Shown piece by piece: positions 8,579 through 16,516 of a stretch of 64,000 nucleotides of DNA. The position numbers and the translations under genes are program-made. Each line of letters opens with the position of its first letter. Position 1 is the first letter of the stretch. Below the pieces are notes generated by a model that made no database searches, was not told where the DNA came from, and saw nothing but the letters and a program-made list of their open reading frames with translations. Source of the DNA: Mesorhizobium neociceri (GTDB taxonomy: Bacteria > Pseudomonadota > Alphaproteobacteria > Rhizobiales > Rhizobiaceae). The stretch is taken from positions 1 through 64,000 of the forward strand of contig NZ_JACDTY010000025.1 of NCBI RefSeq assembly GCF_013520985.1. Reading direction: 5' to 3'.

Positions 8579-9151
8579 TCAGCCGGCGCCGGGCGTGGGC
8601 GAATCGCCCTTGTCCGCCGGCGGCATGCCTGGGCCGGAGACCGTACCGACGGCCGGATGGCGCAGCAGATCGCCATACTCGATGCCGTTTTTAGCGGCGG
8701 TGCCGGCCTTGAGCTCGAGCACGAAGCGCACCGGCACACCTGGCGAGATGACCGCGTCGGATAGCGGCTCGCCGTGTTTGACTGCCCGGATCTTGCCGTC
8801 CTGGCCGACAAAAATCAGGTCGAGAGGCATCGGCGTGTTGCGCATCCAGAAGCCGACCTGCTTCTGCATCTCGAACACGAACAGCATGCCATGATCGTCC
8901 GCCATGTCCTGGCGATACATCAGGCCGGCCTCGCGCTCTGCTTCGGTGTTGGCGATTTCGATGGTGAAGGATTTGTCTCCATCTTTCGTCGCCACGACCA
9001 GCGGCGTCGGATCGACCGGAAGGATCATCGCCTGGCTGTCGGCGGGAGCCTGCTGGGACGCGGTCGGCTGCCCCGAGTAGAAATATGCGCCGGCGGCCAC
9101 GGCAACGATGACGCAGAGCGCGCCTGCTGTCAGCCAGTTCCTGTGCGCCAT
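8579..9151 (-). CDS. DUF192 family exported protein
   Basis: A 190-aa protein with an N-terminal hydrophobic helix (TAGALCVIVAVAAGAYFYSG, residues about 7-26), then a flexible Ser/Ala/Pro linker and a DUF192 domain: AEREAGLMYRQDM, MLFVFE, VGFWMRNTPMPLDLIFV and LELKAGTA. The domain is widespread and of unknown biochemical role. The protein is probably anchored in the inner membrane and faces the periplasm. The ATG at 9151 places the start right at the hydrophobic helix; an upstream in-frame ATG at 9220 overlaps a palindromic repeat. It is followed by the hydrolase gene with a 9-bp gap. Confidence 0.85.
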   Translation of the reverse strand: MAHRNWLTAGALCVIVAVAAGAYFYSGQPTASQQAPADSQAMILPVDPTPLVVATKDGDKSFTIEIANTEAEREAGLMYRQDMADDHGMLFVFEMQKQVGFWMRNTPMPLDLIFVGQDGKIRAVKHGEPLSDAVISPGVPVRFVLELKAGTAAKNGIEYGDLLRHPAVGTVSGPGMPPADKGDSPTPGAG

Positions 9152-9167
9152 TTCAAAACCCTCGACC

Positions 9168-9203
9168 CGAAAACCATCATCCCGAAAGGGAACCCGGTTT
9201 TCG
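9168..9203. repeat. Palindromic intergenic repeat
   Basis: An 8-bp inverted repeat (CGAAAACC at 9168-9175 with GGTTTTCG at 9196-9203) encloses a smaller CCCGAAAGGG hairpin. It sits between the cold-shock and DUF192 genes and uses the AAAACCG core seen in other intergenic palindromes here. Confidence 0.45.
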
Positions 9204-9265
9204 CTGGAGATCATGGTCAAACAAAGAAAGCGAGCCGTCCCGAATCCTTCGGGAGGGCTCGCGTC

Positions 9266-9862
9266 CTAATGCGCGACCGGCAAGGTGCCCATATCGGGGT
9301 GAATCTCGGCGGCCATAAGGCCTTTGTCACCGCGCCCGAAGCGCACCAGCACGACCTGTCCCGGCCTGAGCTCGGTGATGCCGTAGCGGCGCAGCGTCTC
9401 CATATGGACGAAGATATCCTCGGTGCCCTCGCCCCGCGTCAGGAAGCCGAAGCCCTTGGTGCGGTTGAACCACTTCACCAGCGCCCGTTCGAGCCCGCTT
9501 TCCGGCGTCACCGACACATGGGTGCGCTGTTCCTGCATCTCTGCCGGATGGATTGCCGTGGTGGTGTCCATGCACAGCACCCGGAACGCCTGCAAGCCGC
9601 GGTCGCCATGCTTGACGAGGCACACGACGCGCGCGCCCTCCAATGCAGTCTGGAAACCGTCCTTTCGAAGACAGGTCACATGGAGGAGGATGTCACCCGA
9701 AAAACCGTCATCGGGAAGTATGAAGCCGTAGCCCTTGGCCACGTCGAACCATTTGATGGCGCCGGCGATTTCGACCAGGTCGGCGGTGTCGCCGCCACTG
9801 TCGCGCTGCAGGGCGTCGTCAAGGTTCTCATCCCGCCTCGTGAAAGAGGCCCTATCCCCCAT
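9266..9862 (-). CDS. Protein with two cold-shock domains
   Basis: A 198-aa protein with two CspA-like nucleic-acid-binding domains. The first is at about residues 33-95 (IAGAIKWFDVAKGYGFI, RNP1-like; then DILLHVTCL). The second is at about 127-190 (ALVKWFNRTKGFGFLTR, then EDIFVHMETLRRYG). A 30-residue acidic N-terminus precedes them. Single-domain Csp proteins are about 70 aa; tandem forms like this are frequent in Rhizobiales and are presumed single-stranded nucleic-acid chaperones. It heads a same-strand group with DUF192, hydrolase and GNAT genes. Confidence 0.92.
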   Translation of the reverse strand: MGDRASFTRRDENLDDALQRDSGGDTADLVEIAGAIKWFDVAKGYGFILPDDGFSGDILLHVTCLRKDGFQTALEGARVVCLVKHGDRGLQAFRVLCMDTTTAIHPAEMQEQRTHVSVTPESGLERALVKWFNRTKGFGFLTRGEGTEDIFVHMETLRRYGITELRPGQVVLVRFGRGDKGLMAAEIHPDMGTLPVAH

Positions 9863-10220
9863 AAGAACGCCCCCTTTTTTTCAAGAAAACTGCAAGTGAT
9901 TCTTGATATCAGATTAACACCGCCGCTTCCGGGGTGTGCAAGACCTGCCGTGCCTTTTTTCACGGTTGGATACAGGAATAGCTGATTTGTTGTTTGCCGG
10001 CGTTGCTGCCGGCCGCAATGACCATCTGTCCAGACCGTCAACCGGTCGGCAATTTGCCCAGGATTTTGCCGAAATCGGCAACCAGTTGCGTCCAACGCTT
10101 TTGTCAGAGCAATCTGACTTTTCCAAAACCGGCGACCACTTTTTCAATCCGATGCTCGTTGCCCTTCGGCGGGGTGGACCCTATGTTGCCTCGCAACCCA
10201 AACATCCCCGAGGAAATCCT
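9863..10220. other. Intergenic region between divergent genes
   Basis: About 360 bases separate the cold-shock gene and gloA. Reading frames here extend gloA upstream to 9936, but the encoded sequence looks random and gloA has a good ribosome site at its own ATG. The region probably holds the two divergent promoters and a long cold-shock leader. I see no hairpin or RNA gene worth naming. Confidence 0.5.
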
Positions 10221-10661
10221 ATGCGCTACCTCCACACCATGGTCCGTGTCGCCGACGTCGATGTCTCGCTCGATTTCTATGTCAATAAGCTCGGCCTGAA
10301 GGAAGTGCGCCGCTACGAAAACGAGCAGGGCCGCTTCACGCTGATCTTCCTCGCCGCCTCCGAGGATGAAGAGAGCGGCATCGCCGACAAGGCGCCGCTG
10401 ATCGAGCTGACCTACAATTGGGACCCTGAAGACTATAAGGGCGGCCGCAATTTCGGCCACCTCGCCTATGAGGTCGACGACATCTACGCCACTTGCCAGC
10501 ATCTGATGGACAATGGCGTCATCATCAACCGGCCGCCGCGCGACGGCAACATGGCTTTCGTCAAGTCGCCGGACGGAATCTCCTTCGAGCTGCTGCAGAA
10601 GGGACCGGCCAAACCCAAGGCCGAGCCATGGGCTTCAATGCCGAACACCGGCACCTGGTAG
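10221..10661 (+). CDS. gloA: Lactoylglutathione lyase (glyoxalase I)
   Basis: GloA isomerises the hemithioacetal of methylglyoxal and glutathione to S-lactoylglutathione, a cytoplasmic detoxification step. The 146-aa protein has both half-sites: MRYLHTMVRVADVDVSLDFY at the N-terminus with the metal-ligand His5, the first Glu in PLIELTYNWD (about residue 61), His in GRNFGHLAYEVDDI (about residue 80) and the last Glu in DGISFELLQKG (about residue 128). Length and the NWD...GRNFGHLA signature are those of the proteobacterial enzyme. ATG at 10221 follows a GAGGAA site. Confidence 0.95.
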   Translation: MRYLHTMVRVADVDVSLDFYVNKLGLKEVRRYENEQGRFTLIFLAASEDEESGIADKAPLIELTYNWDPEDYKGGRNFGHLAYEVDDIYATCQHLMDNGVIINRPPRDGNMAFVKSPDGISFELLQKGPAKPKAEPWASMPNTGTW

Positions 10662-10680
10662 CGATCACGCCATCTTGAGC

Positions 10681-10711
10681 AAGGCGGCCGCGCCGACATG
10701 CCGGCCGCCTT
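10681..10711 (+). terminator. GC hairpin after gloA
   Basis: A perfect 10-bp stem (AAGGCGGCCG at 10681-10690 with CGGCCGCCTT at 10702-10711) starts 20 bases after the gloA stop. The T tract is short, so it is a plausible but not canonical intrinsic terminator. Confidence 0.55.
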
Positions 10712-10793
10712 TGCCGTTTCGGGCTACCGCACCTATGTAATTGCCGACGCGCCAGCCAGGCACAGCCAGCGCCCCATCCAGGAGAATTCATTC

Positions 10794-11081
10794 ATGCCGA
10801 CCAGCCGTGTCGATGTCACCACCGCGTATGCCAGCCGCTATCTGCAGCAGTTGTGCAAGCACTGGGCACACAAATTTCCCGTCGAGTTCGATCCGAACCA
10901 TGGCACCATCGATCTGTCGCTGGGCCGCACGGTCCTCGATGCCGATGCGGCAGCGCTGCATATCACGGTGTCGACAGATGAAGGCGGATCGCTGGAGCGC
11001 CTGGAAAGCGTCGTTGCCGATCACATCAAGCGCTTTGCCTTCCGCGAGGAGCTGATCTTCGACTGGAAGCAGGCTACTTAA
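10794..11081 (+). CDS. DUF2218 family protein
   Basis: A 95-aa cytoplasmic protein. The pattern of DUF2218 is clear: a helix ASRYLQQLCKHWAHK, then FDPNHGTIDLSLG, an ITVSTDEGGSLERLESVVADHI core and an FREELIFDWKQ tail. Members often accompany siderophore or iron-uptake genes, but no such neighbours occur here and the function is unknown. The ATG at 10794 has AGGAGA about ten bases upstream. Its 3' end overlaps the convergent M50-type gene by 8 bp. Confidence 0.85.
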   Translation: MPTSRVDVTTAYASRYLQQLCKHWAHKFPVEFDPNHGTIDLSLGRTVLDADAAALHITVSTDEGGSLERLESVVADHIKRFAFREELIFDWKQAT

Positions 11082-12186
11082 GCGGGTCGGCGGCCGGGGA
11101 GCCGCGCTCAATCACCTGTGTCGAATACCCGATCTCCGCCCCGATGGCGTTCACTATTTCGCTGCCAATCCAGCTTGCCCAGTCCTGGGATCGCAAGATG
11201 GCAGCGGCGGTGTCAAATTCCGCTGTCGCCAACTTGCCTCTGCCCAGGTGAAAATGGGCCAATGCCCTGAACGCTGCATTCAGGCAGCGGTTGAAGTCCT
11301 CGGAGTGGTCGGCTTCGTCAAGGATAGCCAAAGCCTCCTCGTAGCGCCCCAATCTCGCAAGAGCTGCACCCCGGGTTCCCTTCAGCGTCGGGAGTTCGGG
11401 AAAAAGCGCGACGGCCCTTGCAGTCAGCCAATCGAGGTAAGCATCGTGACGCGGGGTTCTATGCGCCACAATATTGGTTGCAATGTTATCGATTATGAGA
11501 AGTTGCCCGCTTCGGGACGTCGTTAAAGCCAACTCATGCTCAAGCGCTGCAATTCTCTCGTCCGTCAGATGCGGAGATGACGCATCTCGTTCGAACAAAT
11601 GGGCCGCGATTCGATCGGACCGACCTGACAGCTGAAAAGGCGGTTCCATGGGGTCGGCATATCGGCGCACCGCGTTGAGATAACTCTCGCGATATGCAGC
11701 ATTTGGATCGCCCTTTGCGAAAGCTGTCTTCAACAATGCCAGCATATCGTTCGGCAAGCGCTCGCCGTAGAGTTTTGCATGGTGCGGCACAAGATTCCCG
11801 AAAAGCATCATACCCTGCACTATGATCGCAGGCGCCAGGATAGCGCCGCCCAGTTCTGAATCACGATAGTTGACCAGTGTCGTGATCAAAACGGCGAACC
11901 AGGTGAGGTCCATCGCCGGCCCTGCGGCGTAAAAAAGCAGCATCGCGGACTTCGAATACCGCAATGAAGGAAATGTCCTGACCCAACCACCCAGCGGGAT
12001 GAGCCCAAGATAAAAGTCCGTCTCAAGCAGACGGGTGCGAAACACTGTTGGTCCTTTGCCAACGCGAACTTCTCTTATTTGCAAATTGGCCAAACGCGCG
12101 GCGGCGGCGTGGGAAGCCTCATGCAGCGCCACGCCTATCCAGGCGCTGATAAACAGGGAGGCAAGTGCGAGAAAGGGCAAAGGCAA
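11074..12186 (-). CDS. Site-2-protease-like (M50) membrane metalloprotease with helical repeat tail
   Basis: A 370-aa protein. The first 150 residues are membrane-spanning and contain the zinc-protease motif HEASH (residues about 22-26, in GVALHEASHAAAARL), which fits the HExxH of M50 peptidases. The M50 partner motif is weak: GNLVPHH near residue 127 followed by RLPND near residue 140, in place of the usual NxxPxxxLDG. Residues about 190-365 form paired helices resembling TPRs (LGRYEEALAILDEADH). Family M50 enzymes cut transmembrane substrates within the inner membrane. Activity is uncertain because of the unusual second motif. It is convergent with the DUF2218 gene. Confidence 0.7.
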   Translation of the reverse strand: MPLPFLALASLFISAWIGVALHEASHAAAARLANLQIREVRVGKGPTVFRTRLLETDFYLGLIPLGGWVRTFPSLRYSKSAMLLFYAAGPAMDLTWFAVLITTLVNYRDSELGGAILAPAIIVQGMMLFGNLVPHHAKLYGERLPNDMLALLKTAFAKGDPNAAYRESYLNAVRRYADPMEPPFQLSGRSDRIAAHLFERDASSPHLTDERIAALEHELALTTSRSGQLLIIDNIATNIVAHRTPRHDAYLDWLTARAVALFPELPTLKGTRGAALARLGRYEEALAILDEADHSEDFNRCLNAAFRALAHFHLGRGKLATAEFDTAAAILRSQDWASWIGSEIVNAIGAEIGYSTQVIERGSPAADPLK

Positions 12187-12251
12187 ATATCCCCCATCAG
12201 CAAGCTTTGCTGGATCGAACTCGGTCCATTCAAAGCACCACTGGTTTCGAC

Positions 12252-12809
12252 CTAACCATCGCTGCCGGACTTGCCGGCCATCTCCAGCAGCGCCAGCACC
12301 GAGCGCCAGTTGCGCGCGGTGCCCGGTACTTTCAGTGTGCGCGGCAGAATGTTGGCGAACGCCGATTTACCGAGCCCGTCCGGCGCTTTGAGGTAGAGCA
12401 CGTCGCCCTTGACCTCGAAGCTTTCGGGGCCGGTGCACTTTTCGGCAAGCCTGGAAATTTCCTCGGCTGTCGGCTGGCGCTCCAGCGTATAGGCGTGAAG
12501 CTTGGTCGGATCGCCGGCCACTTCCGGATAGGGATTTTCACTCACCAACCGCTCGAACCAGGCGAGATCGCGCACCATGATGCGCGAATGAAAGCCCCAT
12601 TTTTTCTCGAAGGCGGTCTCGATCTGTTTCGTCAGCGCGGTTGCGTCGCCCTTCTTCGCCCGGAACACGACGTTGCCGCTTTGCACATAGCTGGCGACGT
12701 CGATGAAACCGAGCGCCTCGAAAAACGCCCGCAACTCCGCCATTTTGACGATGCGGTTGCCGCCGACATTGATGCCGGAAAACAGCGCAACAAAGACCCT
12801 ACCGCTCAT
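12252..12809 (-). CDS. DUF1697 family protein
   Basis: A 185-aa protein with the DUF1697 signature: FVALFSGINVGGNRIVKMAELR at the N-terminus, YVQSGNVVFRA near residue 41-51, and a C-terminal TARNWRSVLALLEMA helix. The fold is known from structural-genomics work but the function is not. Its start codon overlaps the stop of ilvA (ATGA, 12806-12809), so it is translationally coupled to ilvA and ends that operon. Confidence 0.88.
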   Translation of the reverse strand: MSGRVFVALFSGINVGGNRIVKMAELRAFFEALGFIDVASYVQSGNVVFRAKKGDATALTKQIETAFEKKWGFHSRIMVRDLAWFERLVSENPYPEVAGDPTKLHAYTLERQPTAEEISRLAEKCTGPESFEVKGDVLYLKAPDGLGKSAFANILPRTLKVPGTARNWRSVLALLEMAGKSGSDG

Positions 12810-14062
12810 ATGATGAAGCCCGCCAGGGTCTCGTTGTCGGTGATGTCCTGATAGTGCACGCCCTCGGCCTCGAAATTCGCCTTCAGCAGGTCGAAATTGC
12901 GCCGGTCCTTTGTTTCGATGCCGATCAGCACAGAACCGAAATTGCGCGCCGATTTTTTCAGATATTCGAAGCGGGCAATGTCGTCGTCGGGTCCCAGCAT
13001 TTCGAGGAAGTCTCGCAGCGCGCCCGGCCGCTGCGGGAAACGGATGATGAAGTATTTCTTCAGTCCCTCGAAGCGCAGCGCCCGCTCCTTCACGTCGGGC
13101 AGCCGCTCGAAATCGAAATTGCCGCCCGACACCACCGCGACGATGGTCTTGCCGCGAATTTCCTTGCGCGAAAAATCCTTCAGCGCATCGATCGCCAGCG
13201 CGCCGGCCGGCTCCAGCACCACGCCTTCGATGTTGAGCATCTCGATCATGGTGGCGCAGAGCCGGTTCTCGGGGATCAGACGCACGGCGTCAGCTGCGAA
13301 CTCCTTGAGGTGGCGCAACGGCTCGCGGCCGATCTCGGCGACCGCCGCGCCGTCGACGAAATTGTCGACATTGGCGAGCCTGATGCGCTTTCCGCTGGCC
13401 AGGCTCTCATGCAGGCTCGGCGCCCCGGCCGGCTCGCAGAAGACGTAGCGGGCTTCGCGTTGCTGGTCGGCGAAATAGTGCGTCACACCGGCGGCCAGGC
13501 CACCGCCGCCGACCGGCAGCATGATGATGTCGGGCATGCGCGCGCCGGGCATCTGGTCTGCAATCTCATAGGCGACCGTTGCCTGCCCCTCGATGATATC
13601 CTTGTGGTCGAAGGGCGGCACCATATGCGCGCCGGAACTTTCGGTGAATTCGAAGGCAGCGCGGTAGCAGTCGTCGAAGAAATCGCCGACCAGCCTGATC
13701 TCGACGAAGTCGCCACCGAACAGCCGCGTCTTGTCGATCTTCTGCTGCGGTGTCGTCACCGGCATGAAGACGACGCCCTTCTTGCCGAAATGGCGGCACA
13801 CGAAGGCAAAGCCCTGCGCATGGTTGCCGGCCGAAGCACAGACGAACAGCTCGGCCTCATTGCCGGCAGCCAGCGCCTTGCGGAAGAAGTTGAAGGCGCC
13901 ACGGATCTTGTAGGAGCGCACCGGCGAAAGATCCTCGCGCTTCAACAACACCCGCGCCCCGGTCTTCTTCGACAGATAGTCGTTTTCCTGCAGCGGCGTT
14001 TCGGGAAAGATTTCGCGGATCGCCGCAGCGGCGACACCAACTCGGGCAGAGAAACTGTTCAT
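12806..14062 (-). CDS. ilvA: Threonine ammonia-lyase (threonine deaminase)
   Basis: IlvA deaminates threonine to 2-oxobutanoate, the first step of isoleucine synthesis; it is a PLP enzyme. In this 418-aa protein the PLP lysine is in SYKIRGAFNF (about residue 53), the phosphate-binding and substrate loops are SAGNHAQG (about 77-84) and LPVGGGGLAAG (about 183-193), and residues about 330-418 form one ACT-like regulatory domain (KYFIIRFPQRPGALRDFL). This is the shorter form with a single regulatory domain, compared with about 514 aa in E. coli. The ATG at 14062 lies 4 bases after the stop of the upstream gene and uses GGGGATG as ribosome site. Confidence 0.93.
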   Translation of the reverse strand: MNSFSARVGVAAAAIREIFPETPLQENDYLSKKTGARVLLKREDLSPVRSYKIRGAFNFFRKALAAGNEAELFVCASAGNHAQGFAFVCRHFGKKGVVFMPVTTPQQKIDKTRLFGGDFVEIRLVGDFFDDCYRAAFEFTESSGAHMVPPFDHKDIIEGQATVAYEIADQMPGARMPDIIMLPVGGGGLAAGVTHYFADQQREARYVFCEPAGAPSLHESLASGKRIRLANVDNFVDGAAVAEIGREPLRHLKEFAADAVRLIPENRLCATMIEMLNIEGVVLEPAGALAIDALKDFSRKEIRGKTIVAVVSGGNFDFERLPDVKERALRFEGLKKYFIIRFPQRPGALRDFLEMLGPDDDIARFEYLKKSARNFGSVLIGIETKDRRNFDLLKANFEAEGVHYQDITDNETLAGFII

Positions 14063-14066
14063 GAAA

Positions 14067-14915
14067 TCATCCCCAGATCGCTTGGCGCAGCGCGCGCGGC
14101 GGCTTCGGCAAAACCCGCCAGGACGACAGTGGCCCGTGCCAGAACGGTTCGTAGTACACGCTGCCCTTGGACAGCAAGCCGGCGACATAACTCAGCGAGC
14201 TTTTCGCCATGATCAGGCAGTCGGCCGCGATCAATGCCGAGATCGTGGAAAACACATTCGAATTCAGCTCGAACGCACAGCTGTCGGCCAACGGTCCAAA
14301 GTCGGATTCGACGCCTTGCGAGAAGATGACGACACGGTGCCGCGGGTGGTCGCGCAGCACGTGGCTGATGTTTCGCAAGATGGTGGCGTTGTCGGTCAGG
14401 CGGGATGCGTGAGCCGCATTACCGGCGACATCGCCACGCCTGACGTGAACGGCGATGGTGGGTTTGTCAAAACTGCGCGGCGGCAAAGCGAGCCGGGCGC
14501 GAAATTCATCGGCCAGCTGGCTGTAAAGGTCGGGATTGCGCTCGGCAAAGCCATGGAAATGCCGCTGCGTGACAACGGCCGGCGCGCCGCGATAGCCCTG
14601 GCTGAACGTCTCGCCGGAAATGATCGGCACGCCATCGGGAACGCGGGGAGCACCTTGCCCGAGATTGAAGGCCGCTTCCCACCGTGCCGCAAAAACCTCC
14701 GGCTCCTCACCCTCACCCACCGATGTGAACGGCGAATGGAAATAGGCAATCCCGGCTGCCCGCGAAAACAGGATCGCCGACATCACGGCATGGACCTGAG
14801 CACCACCCCCGTCCAGCTTGCCGACACAGGTGATGCCGAGCAGCGAGCCCGCTCCGATCCTCGAATGGCCGAGAAAATCAGTCTTCACGAAGCGGCGGCG
14901 TTTGAACCTGAACAT
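14067..14915 (-). CDS. Fucosyltransferase-like (GT11/O-FucT fold) glycosyltransferase candidate
   Basis: A 282-aa protein. The strongest clue is IAVHVRRGDVAG near residue 150, matching the HxRRGD nucleotide-sugar motif of alpha-1,2 and alpha-1,6 fucosyltransferases and protein O-fucosyltransferases. A downstream VVIFSQGVESDF (about residue 195) and the SSLSYVAGLLS stretch (about residue 245) fit the second Rossmann domain. If so, it transfers a deoxyhexose from a GDP-sugar to a surface glycan. It has no signal peptide. It ends four bases before ilvA and probably leads that operon, an odd pairing. Identification is by motif only. Confidence 0.55.
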   Translation of the reverse strand: MFRFKRRRFVKTDFLGHSRIGAGSLLGITCVGKLDGGGAQVHAVMSAILFSRAAGIAYFHSPFTSVGEGEEPEVFAARWEAAFNLGQGAPRVPDGVPIISGETFSQGYRGAPAVVTQRHFHGFAERNPDLYSQLADEFRARLALPPRSFDKPTIAVHVRRGDVAGNAAHASRLTDNATILRNISHVLRDHPRHRVVIFSQGVESDFGPLADSCAFELNSNVFSTISALIAADCLIMAKSSLSYVAGLLSKGSVYYEPFWHGPLSSWRVLPKPPRALRQAIWG

Positions 14916-15011
14916 GGCCCACGCCTATTGCATAATTCGCCATTTGCAGCCACCGATGCGATCGCTCGATCCTTCATCGATGCGCCATCATAGTCACCGG
15001 AGCGCCTTTCC

Positions 15012-16415
15012 ATGCCTGTTTCGGCTGTCGCCTTGAAGACCGTAGACCTTCCCGAATTCGGCGAGCCGACAGTGATGCCGCTGCTTCAGCGCCGGACCTA
15101 CGAAGCGCGTATCGAGGCGCTGCTGGCCTGCGGCGCAAGCGCCGGGCTCGATGCCTTCGCCGTCTATGGCGATCGCGAGCATACGGCCAATGTCGCCTAT
15201 CTCAGTGGCTATGATCCGCGTTTCGAGGAGACGCTGCTGGTCATCGTCCCTGGCCAAACACCAAAACTTCTCGTCGGCAATGAGGGCTGGGGCTATGCCG
15301 AGGTCTGCGATGGACCCTATGAGCGAGTCCTCTACCAGACCTTCTCGCTGCCGGCGCAGCCGCGCGACCGCTCCGCCTCGCTGTCCGACACGCTTGCCGC
15401 CAGCGGCCTGAAGACCGGCCAGAGGATCGGCGCCATCGGCTGGAAGCCGTTCGGCCCCGGCGATGGCGGGTTTGGCGAAGCAACACTCGACTTGCCGTCC
15501 TTCATCGCCGATACGCTGCGCGCACTGGCCGGCGACAAGGGCGCGGTGGTCAATGCCGCCAACCTTCTGATGAACCCCACGGACGGCCTGCGCGCCATCA
15601 ACGAGGCCGATCAGCTGGCCTGTTTCGAATTCGCCGCGACCTTTTCCTCGCAAGGCCTGCGCAATGTGCTTCGGCGTATCGAGCCCGGCATGACCGAATT
15701 GCAGGCGGCGCGGCTGATGGGGATGAACGGCCTGCCTCTGTGCTGCCACCCGATGCTGTCCGCCGGCAAGCGTGCGTTCTACGGCCTGCCAAGCCCGCGC
15801 CTGGACATCATCAAGCGCGGCGATCCGATCACCATGGCGTATGGCATCCAGGGCTCGCTCAACGCCCGCGCCGGCTTCCTGGTCGAGAGTGCGGCGGAAC
15901 TGCCGCGCGAGATAAACGACTACGTCGAGAAACTGGTCGCGCCCTATTTCGCCGCCGTCGTCGACTGGTACGAGACCATCGGCATTGGTGTCACCGGCGG
16001 CGCCTTGTGGAAAGCCGTGCACGACCGCATCGGTGATCCATTCTTCGGCGTTACACTCAATCCCGGCCATCTCGTCCATATCGACGAATGGATGCATTCG
16101 CCGGTGTATTCGGGCTCGGATATCAAGCTGCGGTCGGGCATGGCGCTGCAGGTCGACATCATTCCGGCGACCGGAACCGCCTATTTCGCCACCAACATCG
16201 AGGACGGCATCGCGCTCGCCGATGAGGCCTTGCGCGAGGAGATCGCGGTCCGCTATCCCGAGGCCTGGCGCCGCATCGAGGCGCGCCGCGCCTTCATGGT
16301 GGACGTGCTCGGCATCAGGCTGAAGCCCGAAGTACTGCCCTTCTCCAACATTCCGGCGTTCCTGCCGCCATTTTGGCTTTCGCGCAACAGTGCCATGGCC
16401 GTGACCCGGCGCTGA
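15012..16415 (+). CDS. M24 peptidase-like (creatinase/Xaa-Pro dipeptidase fold) protein
   Basis: A 467-aa protein with the two-domain pita-bread architecture. Residues about 30-190 resemble the creatinase N domain (VAYLSGYDPRFEETLLVI). Residues about 200-430 resemble the M24 catalytic domain (INEADQLACFEFAATF, IEPGMTELQAARLM). The metal site looks degraded: the usual DxG is AYG in TMAYGIQGSL, the second Asp falls in NARAG, and the penultimate Glu is Asp in MALQVDIIP. The His region (GHLVHIDEW) and NIEDGIAL remain. It may be inactive as a metallopeptidase or act as a creatinase-like, metal-free hydrolase. The ATG at 15012 lacks a strong ribosome site; 15075 is an alternative. Confidence 0.7.
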   Translation: MPVSAVALKTVDLPEFGEPTVMPLLQRRTYEARIEALLACGASAGLDAFAVYGDREHTANVAYLSGYDPRFEETLLVIVPGQTPKLLVGNEGWGYAEVCDGPYERVLYQTFSLPAQPRDRSASLSDTLAASGLKTGQRIGAIGWKPFGPGDGGFGEATLDLPSFIADTLRALAGDKGAVVNAANLLMNPTDGLRAINEADQLACFEFAATFSSQGLRNVLRRIEPGMTELQAARLMGMNGLPLCCHPMLSAGKRAFYGLPSPRLDIIKRGDPITMAYGIQGSLNARAGFLVESAAELPREINDYVEKLVAPYFAAVVDWYETIGIGVTGGALWKAVHDRIGDPFFGVTLNPGHLVHIDEWMHSPVYSGSDIKLRSGMALQVDIIPATGTAYFATNIEDGIALADEALREEIAVRYPEAWRRIEARRAFMVDVLGIRLKPEVLPFSNIPAFLPPFWLSRNSAMAVTRR

Positions 16416-16516
16416 ACGCATTTCGGCTGGACACGACTTACTTCTGCCGCACTCTCACTGTCCGGGAGGTGTCGCGGAGGGTAGACGGGTTGTTGGCCCC
16501 GATTGGAAATTTTGAC

